From a virus, in IMG/VR virus record IMGVR_UViG_3300018080_000675, positions 1-20,792 of that record: 20,792 bases of DNA; one strand, 5' to 3'. The notes beneath the pieces are model-generated. The model was not told where the DNA came from. It worked only from the letters and a program-made list of their open reading frames with translations, and made no database searches. Both the position numbers and the translations under genes were made by a program. The stretch's first letter is position 1. Each line of letters begins with the position of its first letter. This document shows, piece by piece, positions 6,347 to 13,809 of the stretch.

Positions 6347-7342
6347 ATGTCATGGAATAACGGAATAGCAACATTTAAAGCCGGCGAGGCCCTGGAGGCC
6401 AAACGCAGAGTAAAGATCGAAACCGGCACTACCAATGATCCGCCCGAGGTCGTGTATGCGGACGCCGGCGAAGATTTTATCGGGGTCACCGAATACCAGG
6501 TGGCGGACGGCGACATGGTGGCCGTGAAAATGAATAACGCTCCCGGCATATTTGAGATTGAATGCATCGTGGATTCGGCCATTGCACGCGGAACCGTATT
6601 ATACGGCGCGGCCGACGGCAAGGTGTCGGATGCGTCCAGCGGAACCGCCCAGGGCATTTCCATTGAAGTGGGCGCGGACGGCAAGCATATCCGGGTAGCG
6701 GTATGGAATGTTAAATCTACGACTGCGGCTACGGTTTCTATTGCCGACTCGGGCGGGTTTACCTCCCAGAGCACGGTGGAAGCGGCCCTGCAGGAAATCT
6801 ATCAGCACCTGCTTTCCGCCCAGGCGTTTTTGAATTTGCCCATGGGCGCCTGGACCGAGCAGGACGGCACGGCCCTGGCCGATTTTGCAGACGGGGATTC
6901 CACCACGCCCGGATGGAGCGCCGGTGACGAGGGCTTCGGCATTCGCTGGAACAATCACGCCAACCCGGACCCCATTGCCGCATCCGTACCCATACCGCCG
7001 GATTTGGATGCGTCCGCGGACGTGATTGTGCATATAGCGGCCGCAAAGATCGGCGCAACCGTGGGAGATGCGGTGAAATTTACCATTGAGGCATTCAATA
7101 ACGATGTTGGCGCGGCTTACGATGCGGATGCGGATTTCGGCGGGGATTCATCGGCCATGACCGGAGACGCAACAACCAAGACCGTGCAGGAAGTGACGTT
7201 GACCCTGGCCGCGGCTAACGTGGAAGGGGCGCCATGTGTTCTTAATCTGACCCTGCAGCCCAAGGACGGAACCCTGGGCACTGATGACGTAATCGTGCTG
7301 GGCGTATGGTTGGAATATACGAGAAAATGCCTGACATCTTAA
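6347..7342 (+). CDS. Head decoration protein with extra C-terminal beta-rich domain
   Basis: The start at ATG 6347 has GGAGG at 6334-6338; an in-frame GTG-type start further upstream has no such site. Residues 1-122 resemble small capsid stabilising proteins (DUF2190/gpD-like): a beta-rich barrel with GEALEAKRRVKIE, FIGVTEYQVADGDMVAVKM and a final RVAVWNVK strand. These trimeric or monomeric cement proteins bind the capsid lattice after expansion. The protein is 331 residues, about three times the usual length. A linker (about 130-165) contains the fibre-like phrase STVEAALQEIYQHL. A second domain (about 166-325) is rich in Thr, Asp and Ala and strand-forming segments, and probably projects from the capsid. 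The position between scaffold and capsid is that of lambda D. Confidence 0.8.
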   Translation: MSWNNGIATFKAGEALEAKRRVKIETGTTNDPPEVVYADAGEDFIGVTEYQVADGDMVAVKMNNAPGIFEIECIVDSAIARGTVLYGAADGKVSDASSGTAQGISIEVGADGKHIRVAVWNVKSTTAATVSIADSGGFTSQSTVEAALQEIYQHLLSAQAFLNLPMGAWTEQDGTALADFADGDSTTPGWSAGDEGFGIRWNNHANPDPIAASVPIPPDLDASADVIVHIAAAKIGATVGDAVKFTIEAFNNDVGAAYDADADFGGDSSAMTGDATTKTVQEVTLTLAAANVEGAPCVLNLTLQPKDGTLGTDDVIVLGVWLEYTRKCLTS

Positions 7343-7345
7343 AAC

Positions 7346-7359
7346 GGTTCATATGAACC
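7346..7359. repeat. Perfect 14-bp palindrome upstream of the major capsid gene
   Basis: GGTTCATATGAACC reads identically on both strands and lies between the decoration stop and the capsid ribosome binding site (AGGAG, 7371-7375). It could be a short mRNA hairpin, for instance protecting the abundant capsid message, or a dimeric protein site. It lacks the T-tract of a terminator. Confidence 0.45.
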
Positions 7360-7383
7360 CTTGAAATAAAAGGAGAAATAACC

Positions 7384-8382
7384 ATGAGAGCAAAAACCGA
7401 TTCCACCATATATCGCCCGGACCTGGGCGTACAGGTGATGGAATATGTCGAGGGCGTGACCATGCCCTTTATCGGCCTGGAGGTTATGCCGATTTTTAAA
7501 ACCTCCAAACAGGCGGCTTCATACCCGGTGATCCCCAAAGAGGCCCTGTTGAAGATACCGGACACGGCACGGGCACCCCGCGGAAATTACAACCGGGGAG
7601 ACTGGAACTATGAGCGGGGCAAGTTCGGAACATCCGAGCAGGGCTGGGAAGAGCCCGTGGATGATACCGAAAGGGCACTATTCGACCAGGAAGCACCGGG
7701 CATGGCCGATTTTGTGGCCACCCAGCGGGGCATGAACCATATTATGCGGGCCCAGGAAAAACGAATTGCAGACAAAACCTTCGATGACTCCACATTTACG
7801 GCCCACACCATTGCCGAGGAATGGGATGACGCCTCCAGCGCCGTGCCCGTTGATGACGTAAACGACGGGATCATTTCGTTTCGATCCGCATGCGGCATGC
7901 TGCCGGACGCCTTGATCATCGCATATTCCACATTTTTGAACCTGAAAAATTGCGACCAGATCGTGGACCGTATCAAATATACGTTTCCGGGAATTGATAT
8001 CAATCGCATGACTTCACAGCAGCTCGCGGCGGTATTCAACTTGCCGCGGGTTCTGATCGGCGGTGCGGTGTACGATTCTTCCGGAGAGGGTGTGGATACG
8101 GTCGTGGCAGATCTGTGGAGCAATGAGTATGCGGCGCTGGTCAAGATAAGCTCCGGGCCGGACTTAACACAGCCGGGCATCGGAAGGACTTTTCTCTGGA
8201 CTGAGGATAGTCCGCAGAATCCTATCGTTGAACAATATCGGGAGGATCAGACCCGATCCGATATTTTCCGGGTGCGCCACAACACGGACGAGGCCCTGAT
8301 GCAGTCCTTCGATACCAGCAACGCGGTCAAGAGCAATATCGCGGCCGCCTGCATTTATCTAATGGACAATATCACCACCTAA
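7384..8382 (+). CDS. Major capsid protein
   Basis: This 332-residue protein is close to lambda gpE (341) and sits after protease, scaffold and decoration genes, where the major head protein belongs. A capsid-like N-terminal arm is visible (SKQAASYPVIPKEAL, then NYNRGDWNYERGKFGTSEQG). A long helical region follows (QRGMNHIMRAQEKRIADKTF) and then an A-domain-like segment with INRMTSQQLAAVFNLPRVLIG. The C-terminal stretch ends in an acidic and amphipathic segment. An HK97 fold is expected for any such capsid protein but cannot be shown here. It has a strong Shine-Dalgarno (AGGAG, eight bases from the ATG), consistent with high expression. Confidence 0.88.
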   Translation: MRAKTDSTIYRPDLGVQVMEYVEGVTMPFIGLEVMPIFKTSKQAASYPVIPKEALLKIPDTARAPRGNYNRGDWNYERGKFGTSEQGWEEPVDDTERALFDQEAPGMADFVATQRGMNHIMRAQEKRIADKTFDDSTFTAHTIAEEWDDASSAVPVDDVNDGIISFRSACGMLPDALIIAYSTFLNLKNCDQIVDRIKYTFPGIDINRMTSQQLAAVFNLPRVLIGGAVYDSSGEGVDTVVADLWSNEYAALVKISSGPDLTQPGIGRTFLWTEDSPQNPIVEQYREDQTRSDIFRVRHNTDEALMQSFDTSNAVKSNIAAACIYLMDNITT

Positions 8383-8406
8383 ACCGAGGCCCGAAAGGAA
8401 ATTCAT

Positions 8407-8784
8407 ATGATAGATCTGGAATTGATTTTTACCCAGGAAGAAAAACAGGCCATGTCTGTTTTAACGGCCCGCGGATTCAAGCCATTTATCGAGGCCAAGC
8501 TGGAAGATGTGCGGGAACTGGACGGGCGGCGCCATCGAACCTTCCGGAACCAGGGCCGGTATGATCTGATACTGGCCCTGAAAAAAGCGGAAATGCCGGA
8601 CATGAATCCGGAGCATGAACCGGAGCCGGTGAAAACTCCGGAAGAAATGTCCGCGGCCGAACTTCGGGCCGAGGCAAAAACAATTCCCGGCATAAAAAGC
8701 GTGTCCGGAAAAAACAAGGGCGATCTTTTAAAGATGGTTAAAGGCCATCGAGAAAAAAAAGAGCTGTTATTTAGAAAATTTTAA
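8407..8784 (+). CDS. Small head-associated protein (FI-like position) with SAP/Rho-N-like C-terminus
   Basis: This 125-residue protein is located where lambda has FI. The N-terminal half is predicted helical (FTQEEKQAMSVLTARGF). A Pro/Glu linker (about 65-77, EPEPVKTPEE) leads to AAELRAEAKTIPGIKSVSGKNKGDLLKMV, in shorter pieces, which resembles the helix-extended-helix of SAP or Rho N-terminal DNA/RNA-binding domains often found in phage head genes. It may help the packaging complex find the procapsid or contact DNA. A ribosome binding site AAAGGA lies at 8394-8399. The stop overlaps the next start (TAATG). The functional name is uncertain. Confidence 0.65.
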   Translation: MIDLELIFTQEEKQAMSVLTARGFKPFIEAKLEDVRELDGRRHRTFRNQGRYDLILALKKAEMPDMNPEHEPEPVKTPEEMSAAELRAEAKTIPGIKSVSGKNKGDLLKMVKGHREKKELLFRKF

Positions 8785-9113
8785 TGACGCTAAAAACACC
8801 CAAAGAGCAGGCTGTCACCGATCTGGATATTATTTTTTCAACGGACATGGTCGGTGTGGAAACGATCACCTATAACGGATCCGACATCCCGGCCATCGTG
8901 GATTACGGTGCGGGCAACCTGGGAGAAAGCGCCCGCACCGCCCGGATCGTGATCAAGCAATCGGACGTGGAAGATCCGGCCTACCGGGACACCGTGGTGA
9001 TCGGGTCCACTTCCTGGCGGGTATTCCGGGACCCTTCAAACGAGGTCACGATCAAGGGCGACGGCAACGTGTGGGAGCTGAACCTGATCCGGGATGAGCG
9101 GCCCGTATGGTGA
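8784..9113 (+). CDS. Head-tail connector protein (gpFII-like)
   Basis: This 109-residue protein is similar in size to lambda FII (117). It shows the same kind of beta-barrel pattern: VETITYNGSDIPAIVDYG, ARTARIVIKQSDV, a YRDTVVIGSTSWRVFRD hairpin and a final WELNLIRD strand. FII caps the connector and provides the surface for tail binding. It lies between the FI-like protein and a tail terminator candidate, as expected. There is no good Shine-Dalgarno. Translation probably depends on coupling to the upstream stop codon. Confidence 0.72.
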   Translation: MTLKTPKEQAVTDLDIIFSTDMVGVETITYNGSDIPAIVDYGAGNLGESARTARIVIKQSDVEDPAYRDTVVIGSTSWRVFRDPSNEVTIKGDGNVWELNLIRDERPVW

Positions 9114-9117
9114 GACA

Positions 9118-9594
9118 ATGAATATCAACACGCTTTTAAACGATTTTTCCGAGGCCGTGGCCCAGTCTTCCACCATCAAAGCCTGGACCCAGGCCAATTA
9201 TACCGCTGACCATAAGGTATATGTGGGGATGGACACGCGCAAGCCGCCCAATAAGGATGACTGCCCGTATGTGGCCATATATCCGGAAAGAAAGCAAATA
9301 GGCCAGCACCAGCGGGAAAAGCATCATGAGATCGAGGTGGTCTGCTGCATCCATGACGACACCAGCCGGACCCATCCGGGAATCAGCAATCTGATCGAAT
9401 ACACCGGGGTCCAGAATATCGAGAGTTTTCGCAAGCTGGTGGAAACATGCATAGCCGGCGTGGATATCGGCAATGCGACTCTGTCCCTGGTCAGCGTGGA
9501 TTATGAAATGATCGAATCTTTTCCGTTTATCATGTGCGGCATGATCGTGGACGTTTGGGAATCCGTAACCATCGGATCGGACCCATTATTGTAG
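9118..9594 (+). CDS. Putative tail terminator/completion protein (gpU-like position)
   Basis: The start at ATG 9118 lies five bases after the previous stop; an in-frame start at 9094 would overlap the connector gene. The 158-residue protein has an alternating helix and strand pattern: SEAVAQSSTIKAWTQANY, VYVGMDTRKPP, PYVAIYPERK, then HEIEVVCCIHDD and IMCGMIVDVWESV strands. It is comparable in size to tail terminators of the gpU type (131 in lambda), which cap the tube and join it to the head. The assignment comes from position and this pattern, not a recognised motif. Confidence 0.62.
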   Translation: MNINTLLNDFSEAVAQSSTIKAWTQANYTADHKVYVGMDTRKPPNKDDCPYVAIYPERKQIGQHQREKHHEIEVVCCIHDDTSRTHPGISNLIEYTGVQNIESFRKLVETCIAGVDIGNATLSLVSVDYEMIESFPFIMCGMIVDVWESVTIGSDPLL

Positions 9595-9621
9595 AAAACT
9601 GAAACCTGAAACCTGAAAAAC
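9594..9621. repeat. Four heptamers of the GAAACCT type
   Basis: GAAAACT, GAAACCT, GAAACCT and GAAAAAC occur back to back in the 40-base gap before the tail tube gene and abut its GGAGG ribosome binding site (9622-9626). The array shares the 7-bp period, but not the sequence, of the array in the terminase gene, and belongs to the same style of short degenerate dispersed repeat. Confidence 0.75.
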
Positions 9622-9634
9622 GGAGGTTTTTAAA

Positions 9635-10594
9635 ATGACACAACAACGCGGCGTAAACGCAACCCTGATGATCGGGTTTGAAAATAGCGCGTTCGGCACC
9701 GTGGCCACGGCCGGATTTGTATTGCCATTTAATACGTGCGGCCTGGTGGGATCCAAGGCCCGCAACTCTCCGGCCACTATTACCGGGTCCCGCAATACGG
9801 TTCAGCCGTTCGCCGGCAACCAGGATGTGAACGGGCCCATCGTGGTGCCTTTGGATTCGGATGCCATGATTTACTGGCTGGTCGCCATGTTCGGGGATCC
9901 GTCCAGTTCCGGAGAGGACCCCTACACTCACGAATTCAAGGTGGGATCGTCCATGCCCAGCATTTCCATCGAGCAGGCATTTGAAGACCTGGCCAGCAAT
10001 GTTTATCAGCGATTTGTGGGATGCAAGATTGCCAGCTTCGAGGCAACATTCGGCGGGGATGGCGAGCTGGTGGCCAATCTCAATGTCATTGGCGCACAGA
10101 TGAGTCACGAAACATCGGCCTTTGACGCGGATCCGGACACCGTTTCCCTGGACCGGGTGAATAATTTTTCCGCGGCCATATTAGAGGGCGGCGGCTCCCT
10201 GGGCAATGCAACGGAGCTGTCCATCAATATCGATTTCGGGCTGGATCCGGATCAATTCGTGATCGGCGGGTCCGGGATCCGCGGGGATATCCCCGAAGGA
10301 TTTGTTACGGTCACGGGCAATCTTAAAGTATTGTTTGAAGATGACACCCTGCTGGACAAGGCCACGGGTGACACCGAAACATCCTTAAAAATCACAATCA
10401 CCGAATCCGCCAACTCCATTTTTGAGCTGGAGATCCAGGAACTCTTGTATTCGGTCAACGGCGTACCCATCGAGGGCCCGCAGGGGCTGATCGTGTCACT
10501 GGATTTCGTGGGATATTACGACGATGGATCCGAGGCGAGCAATATCGTCCCCCGGGTGACCAACAACGTGGCCAGTTATGATTTGATTACCTAA
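9635..10594 (+). CDS. Major tail tube protein
   Basis: This 319-residue protein resembles the Phage_tube_2/Phage_tail_3 type. It is beta-rich, with an N-terminal arm (GVNATLMIGFENSAFG), an aromatic helix (DAMIYWLVAMFGD), and repeated strand patterns such as FEATFGGDGELVANLNVIG, plus a second, similar half (about 190-290, VTVTGNLKVLFED). This doubled layout suggests two tube-like beta-sandwiches. The protein polymerises as stacked hexamers around the tape measure. Its position just before the G/GT chaperones is that of lambda V. A good GGAGG lies eight bases before the ATG. Confidence 0.83.
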   Translation: MTQQRGVNATLMIGFENSAFGTVATAGFVLPFNTCGLVGSKARNSPATITGSRNTVQPFAGNQDVNGPIVVPLDSDAMIYWLVAMFGDPSSSGEDPYTHEFKVGSSMPSISIEQAFEDLASNVYQRFVGCKIASFEATFGGDGELVANLNVIGAQMSHETSAFDADPDTVSLDRVNNFSAAILEGGGSLGNATELSINIDFGLDPDQFVIGGSGIRGDIPEGFVTVTGNLKVLFEDDTLLDKATGDTETSLKITITESANSIFELEIQELLYSVNGVPIEGPQGLIVSLDFVGYYDDGSEASNIVPRVTNNVASYDLIT

Positions 10595-10609
10595 AATCGG
10601 AGATTTTAT

Positions 10610-10921
10610 ATGAGCAGAACAATTCATGGCGTAAAAATCCGGGGCCTGACCCGCCGGGAAGTCAAGGATCTCAAACCATTCGGATTTTATCTGAGTTTTT
10701 ATTCTCCGCCCCTGGACGATCCGGCCAAGGTGGACGAGGGCGTGGAAAAGGTTCTGGAAATGTGCGTGCAGGATCCCGAGGCCTTTGCCAAACTGGAAGA
10801 TCAGGAGCACAATAAATCCACGCAGGTATTTTCCGCCATCTGCAAAGAAACATACGGGGCAAGGGATGAGGAAAAAAACTCGTCGACGTCTGGGACTGGA
10901 TCTCAGACGGAAACCGAATAG
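10610..10921 (+). CDS. Tail assembly chaperone, G-type product
   Basis: This 103-residue protein, ending at TAG 10919-10921, is the unshifted product of the tail assembly chaperone gene. It starts MSRTIHGVKIRGLTRREV and is acidic towards the C-terminus (DEEKNSS). G proteins coat the tape measure during assembly, and a minority of ribosomes make the longer GT form by -1 frameshifting (see the site at 10873). The start is supported by CGGAG at 10598-10602. Confidence 0.8.
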   Translation: MSRTIHGVKIRGLTRREVKDLKPFGFYLSFYSPPLDDPAKVDEGVEKVLEMCVQDPEAFAKLEDQEHNKSTQVFSAICKETYGARDEEKNSSTSGTGSQTETE

Positions 10922-11226
10922 AATATTGCAAACAATGCCGGAAATCAAAGGCAGCGACAGGTAAAAAGCTGCCGTGCGAATCTTGCGCTTATGGGCCTCA
11001 AAACATGCCGGACCTGATGCCGGAAAATGTGGAGGCCTTTGAACTATGGGAGGAAACCAATACACAATGGCGGGCCGGCGGCATGGGCATCATCGGTCTG
11101 GATTACGGCGAGGTCCGGATATGGGCCCGGGAACTGGATATTGATTTGAGCCAATGCATGTGGCGAAAAATCAAGACCCTGGAAGCCAAAGCCCTGGACA
11201 AGCAGTATAAAACCGAAGGCGAATAA
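10610..11226 (+). CDS. Tail assembly chaperone GT (frameshift fusion product)
   Basis: Slipping back one base at 10873-10879 after codon 90 (AAC) gives CTC GTC GAC and an open frame to 11226: 90 + 115 = 205 residues. The T part has no sensible independent start until 11005, and its upstream in-frame sequence is coding-like, which supports fusion. It contains CKQC (107-110) and CESC (123-126), a likely zinc knuckle. The tail TQWR...GMGIIGLDYGEV resembles DUF1799-like T regions that follow the tail tube in many siphophages. GT bridges the tape measure and tube subunits. The ratio to G is set by frameshifting. Confidence 0.8.
10873..10909 (+). promoter_or_regulatory. -1 programmed ribosomal frameshift site (slippery heptamer plus hairpin)
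   Basis: A AAA AAC at 10873-10879 is in the reading register of G and is a canonical X XXY YYZ heptamer. Seven bases later CGTCTGGGA (10887-10895) pairs with TCTCAGACG (10901-10909), nine pairs with one G-U, around a 5-base loop. Heptamer, 7-base spacer and stem-loop all fit known -1 sites, and the overlap frame joins G to T. Confidence 0.88.
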
Positions 11227-11229
11227 AAA

Positions 11230-11820
11230 ATGTTAAAGGTTGTCACCAAAGGATTCACGCGGCTTGAGCGCACTTTAAAGACTGAAAACATTCGCCAGGA
11301 AAAGGCGCTGAACGTGGCGGTCAAGGTGGAAGGTTTCCGGCTGATGCGCCTTTTAAAAAAGCAGATCCGGGACGGGGATCCGGGCGGGCAAAAATTCGAT
11401 CCCTTGACATTTTTGGCCCGGCGATGGGCCGGTAAGGGCAAGCGCCTGGCTCCGAACAAGCCCCTGCGGCGGCTGGCCATTGCGGTCCGATATTTCGTAA
11501 AAGATTACCGTCCGTTTGATATGCGGATCGGATGGGTGGGACCGCGAACCTCCAAGTCATGGAAGCGGATCGCAAAACTCCAGCAGGAAGGCTTCACACA
11601 ACCATTAACGGAAAAACGCAGGAAGTCTTTTGCGCGTCTGGGCGCGCTCATGTCAAAAAAGGCCACGGCACGCCCCTATATGTTTTTGGAAAAGTCCACC
11701 AAAATACTCACGACGCCGCCTCGGCCCATCCTGGACCCGTTCTGGCAGGCGGAAAGACATCGGGCCTGGCGAAATATTCAGCGCAATTACCGGCTGAAAA
11801 TGAAAGGCCAAAGAATATAA
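11230..11820 (+). CDS. Basic tail/virion morphogenesis protein (gpZ/gpG-like)
   Basis: This 196-residue, strongly basic protein is full of Arg and Lys, with an N-terminal amphipathic helix (RLERTLKTENIRQEKALNVAVK). A central region shows RRWAGKGKRLAPNKPLRRLAI and IGWVGPRTSKSWKR. The segment KKATARPYMFLEKS looks like the ARPF-type end of virion morphogenesis or tail completion proteins. In lambda-like phages such a protein usually precedes the tail terminator; here it lies between chaperone and tape measure. There is only a weak ribosome binding site, and translation probably runs on from GT, three bases away. The exact family is not certain. Confidence 0.62.
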   Translation: MLKVVTKGFTRLERTLKTENIRQEKALNVAVKVEGFRLMRLLKKQIRDGDPGGQKFDPLTFLARRWAGKGKRLAPNKPLRRLAIAVRYFVKDYRPFDMRIGWVGPRTSKSWKRIAKLQQEGFTQPLTEKRRKSFARLGALMSKKATARPYMFLEKSTKILTTPPRPILDPFWQAERHRAWRNIQRNYRLKMKGQRI

Positions 11821-11823
11821 AAT

Positions 11824-13809
11824 ATGGACGATCATAAACTGCAAATCATACTGGCAGCCCGGGATGTGACAAAGAGCGCGTTCCTTTCCGCCACAAGCCG
11901 CGTCAAGTCGTTTACCAAGAATATCTTTTCCATGCGCGGGGCCATGGTCGGGATTGCCGGCGCCACGGGCATGGGCGTATTCATCAAGAAGTCTTTGGAA
12001 AGCGCCGATGCTGTCGGCAAGGCCGCGGACGTGATCGGCATTTCCACGGATGCGCTCCAGGAATACCGGCACGCGGCCCGCCTGGCCGGGGTCAGCACCG
12101 AATTGATGGACAATTCCTTCAAGGCGTTTTCCAAACGCGTGGGCGAGGCCAGGAACGAAACCGGCGCCCTGGTCACATTCTTAAAAAAATTCGACGAGCA
12201 GCTCTTAAAGGACATCCAAACATCCAGGTCAACGGAAGAAGCCCTGGATCTGGTCATGGACCGAATGGGACGAACCGCCAGTCAAACGGATCGGGCAGCC
12301 CTGGCCGCGGCCGCGTTTTCCAGATCCGGCCTGGTGCTGTCTAACATTGTTAAGGACGGCGCCGCCGGCCTGGTCAGGATGCGGCAGGAAGCCCGGGATC
12401 TGGGCATCGTCATGGACGAAAAACTCATCCGGGAAAGCGAGCGCGCCAACGACGAGCTGGAAAAACTCACCCGCGTCTTAAAAGTCCAATTTACGAGCGC
12501 GGCCGCGGGCCTGGCTCCGGATATTGCCAAAATTGCTCAATATACAACGGACTGGTGGAAAGCTAATCAAAACCTGGTGAAAACCGATATCGCTGGATAC
12601 GTTCAAAAAACAAAGGATTCTCTAATATCGATTAAAAATTTTTATGACAGCTTTCCTGATGAGGTTATCGGCGCAGCGGGCTATGGGATTGCCGGCCGTG
12701 TGATGTTTGGAAGCTGGGGACCCGCGAAAGTTGCAAGCGGTATCTATTTAATTAATGAAGGCCTCAAACAATTTAACTCAGATATCGGGAGCGCAATTGC
12801 AAATTGGAGCGAATGGGAAACTGCAGTTAATAATATTATGGATGTTATCACCGGCAAACGTGACTGGCATACGGGAGCTCTAAAGGAGAAAAGATTTCCC
12901 ATACCCAAGACACCCGGCACGTATTTTGGTACAATTGGTCCCGGTACCAAAGGCTATGAAATTTATAAGCCTTCTCAGACACTAAAACCGACCCCTTCGC
13001 CCACACCAAGCGCCACGGAGGTTGTCACCCCCGGCTTTAATTTCGATCTGATCAATCGTGAAATGGCCGAGCATTCGGATCTCATGAAAGAAGTCAAAGC
13101 GGCCCAGGAAGAATTTCAAAAGGCCATGGTCACATCCGGCGGCACCGGGGAAATCATGGCCCAGCAGCTCCGCAGAGGCGTGGGCGATTCGGTCAAGGCC
13201 TTTCAAGACGGATACAACGTGCTGGAAAACTTGTCCCAGCGCACGGCCGAGGCCATGGAACAAAACTTTTCGGATTTTTATTTTGACGTAATGAAGCGTG
13301 AATTTCATGACCTGGGCGATTATGCGGACGCCATTCTGGACAGCATCCGCCGGGCCACGTCGGACGTTCTCGGCCAGGCGACCAAGGATTTTCTTTTCGG
13401 CACCGGCTCCGGATCCGGCGGCGGTTTTATATCAACGGCATTCGGTTCGATTGCAAGATCATTTGGATTCGAACATGGGGGCGTTGTGAAGCCTTTTGCG
13501 CGGGGAACGGTCATTAGCAGGCCCACAATTTTTCCCATGGCCAACGGCATGGGACTTATGGGCGAGGCCGGTCCCGAAGGGGTTTTGCCATTGAGCCGGA
13601 CGAGATCCGGAGATCTGGGAGTTAAAAGCACCGGCGGCAATGGCACCGGCGGCAATGGGCATACCTATAACGTTTCCATTTACGCCATGGACGCGGCCAG
13701 CTTCAAAGATGTGATGTATCGAAACGCCCAGGTTGTTCTGGGTGCTACCAATCGGGCATTGAAAAAGAATCCGCCGGCACGGCACTTACTCAAACGAATG
13801 GTGTCATAA
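11824..13809 (+). CDS. Tail tape measure protein
   Basis: This 661-residue protein sets tail length (at about 1.5 Angstrom per residue, near 100 nm) and is ejected with DNA. The N-terminus has a short helix and hydrophobic segment (GAMVGIAGATGMGVF, about 39-53). A long charged helical region follows, and a hydrophobic patch around 278-316. Residues from about 477 (AMEQNFSDFYFDVMK) match the lambda gpH C-terminal type. The Gly-rich end has EHGGVVKPFARG and MGEAGPEGVLPLSR (from about 579), a signature tape measure ending. Bases about 12535-12990 are visibly AT-richer than the flanks, a mosaic patch spanning the hydrophobic segment. Confidence 0.92.
   Translation: MDDHKLQIILAARDVTKSAFLSATSRVKSFTKNIFSMRGAMVGIAGATGMGVFIKKSLESADAVGKAADVIGISTDALQEYRHAARLAGVSTELMDNSFKAFSKRVGEARNETGALVTFLKKFDEQLLKDIQTSRSTEEALDLVMDRMGRTASQTDRAALAAAAFSRSGLVLSNIVKDGAAGLVRMRQEARDLGIVMDEKLIRESERANDELEKLTRVLKVQFTSAAAGLAPDIAKIAQYTTDWWKANQNLVKTDIAGYVQKTKDSLISIKNFYDSFPDEVIGAAGYGIAGRVMFGSWGPAKVASGIYLINEGLKQFNSDIGSAIANWSEWETAVNNIMDVITGKRDWHTGALKEKRFPIPKTPGTYFGTIGPGTKGYEIYKPSQTLKPTPSPTPSATEVVTPGFNFDLINREMAEHSDLMKEVKAAQEEFQKAMVTSGGTGEIMAQQLRRGVGDSVKAFQDGYNVLENLSQRTAEAMEQNFSDFYFDVMKREFHDLGDYADAILDSIRRATSDVLGQATKDFLFGTGSGSGGGFISTAFGSIARSFGFEHGGVVKPFARGTVISRPTIFPMANGMGLMGEAGPEGVLPLSRTRSGDLGVKSTGGNGTGGNGHTYNVSIYAMDAASFKDVMYRNAQVVLGATNRALKKNPPARHLLKRMVS

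Noticed and set aside
9736-9984. An alternative 82-residue frame inside the tail tube gene
   Set aside because: It has no ribosome binding site, unusual Arg/His-rich content typical of out-of-frame reading, and is fully contained in the tail tube gene.
11005-11226. T as a separate small gene starting at 11005
   Set aside because: Its frame is coding-like far upstream and joins G by a canonical slippery site, so it is the end of the GT fusion.
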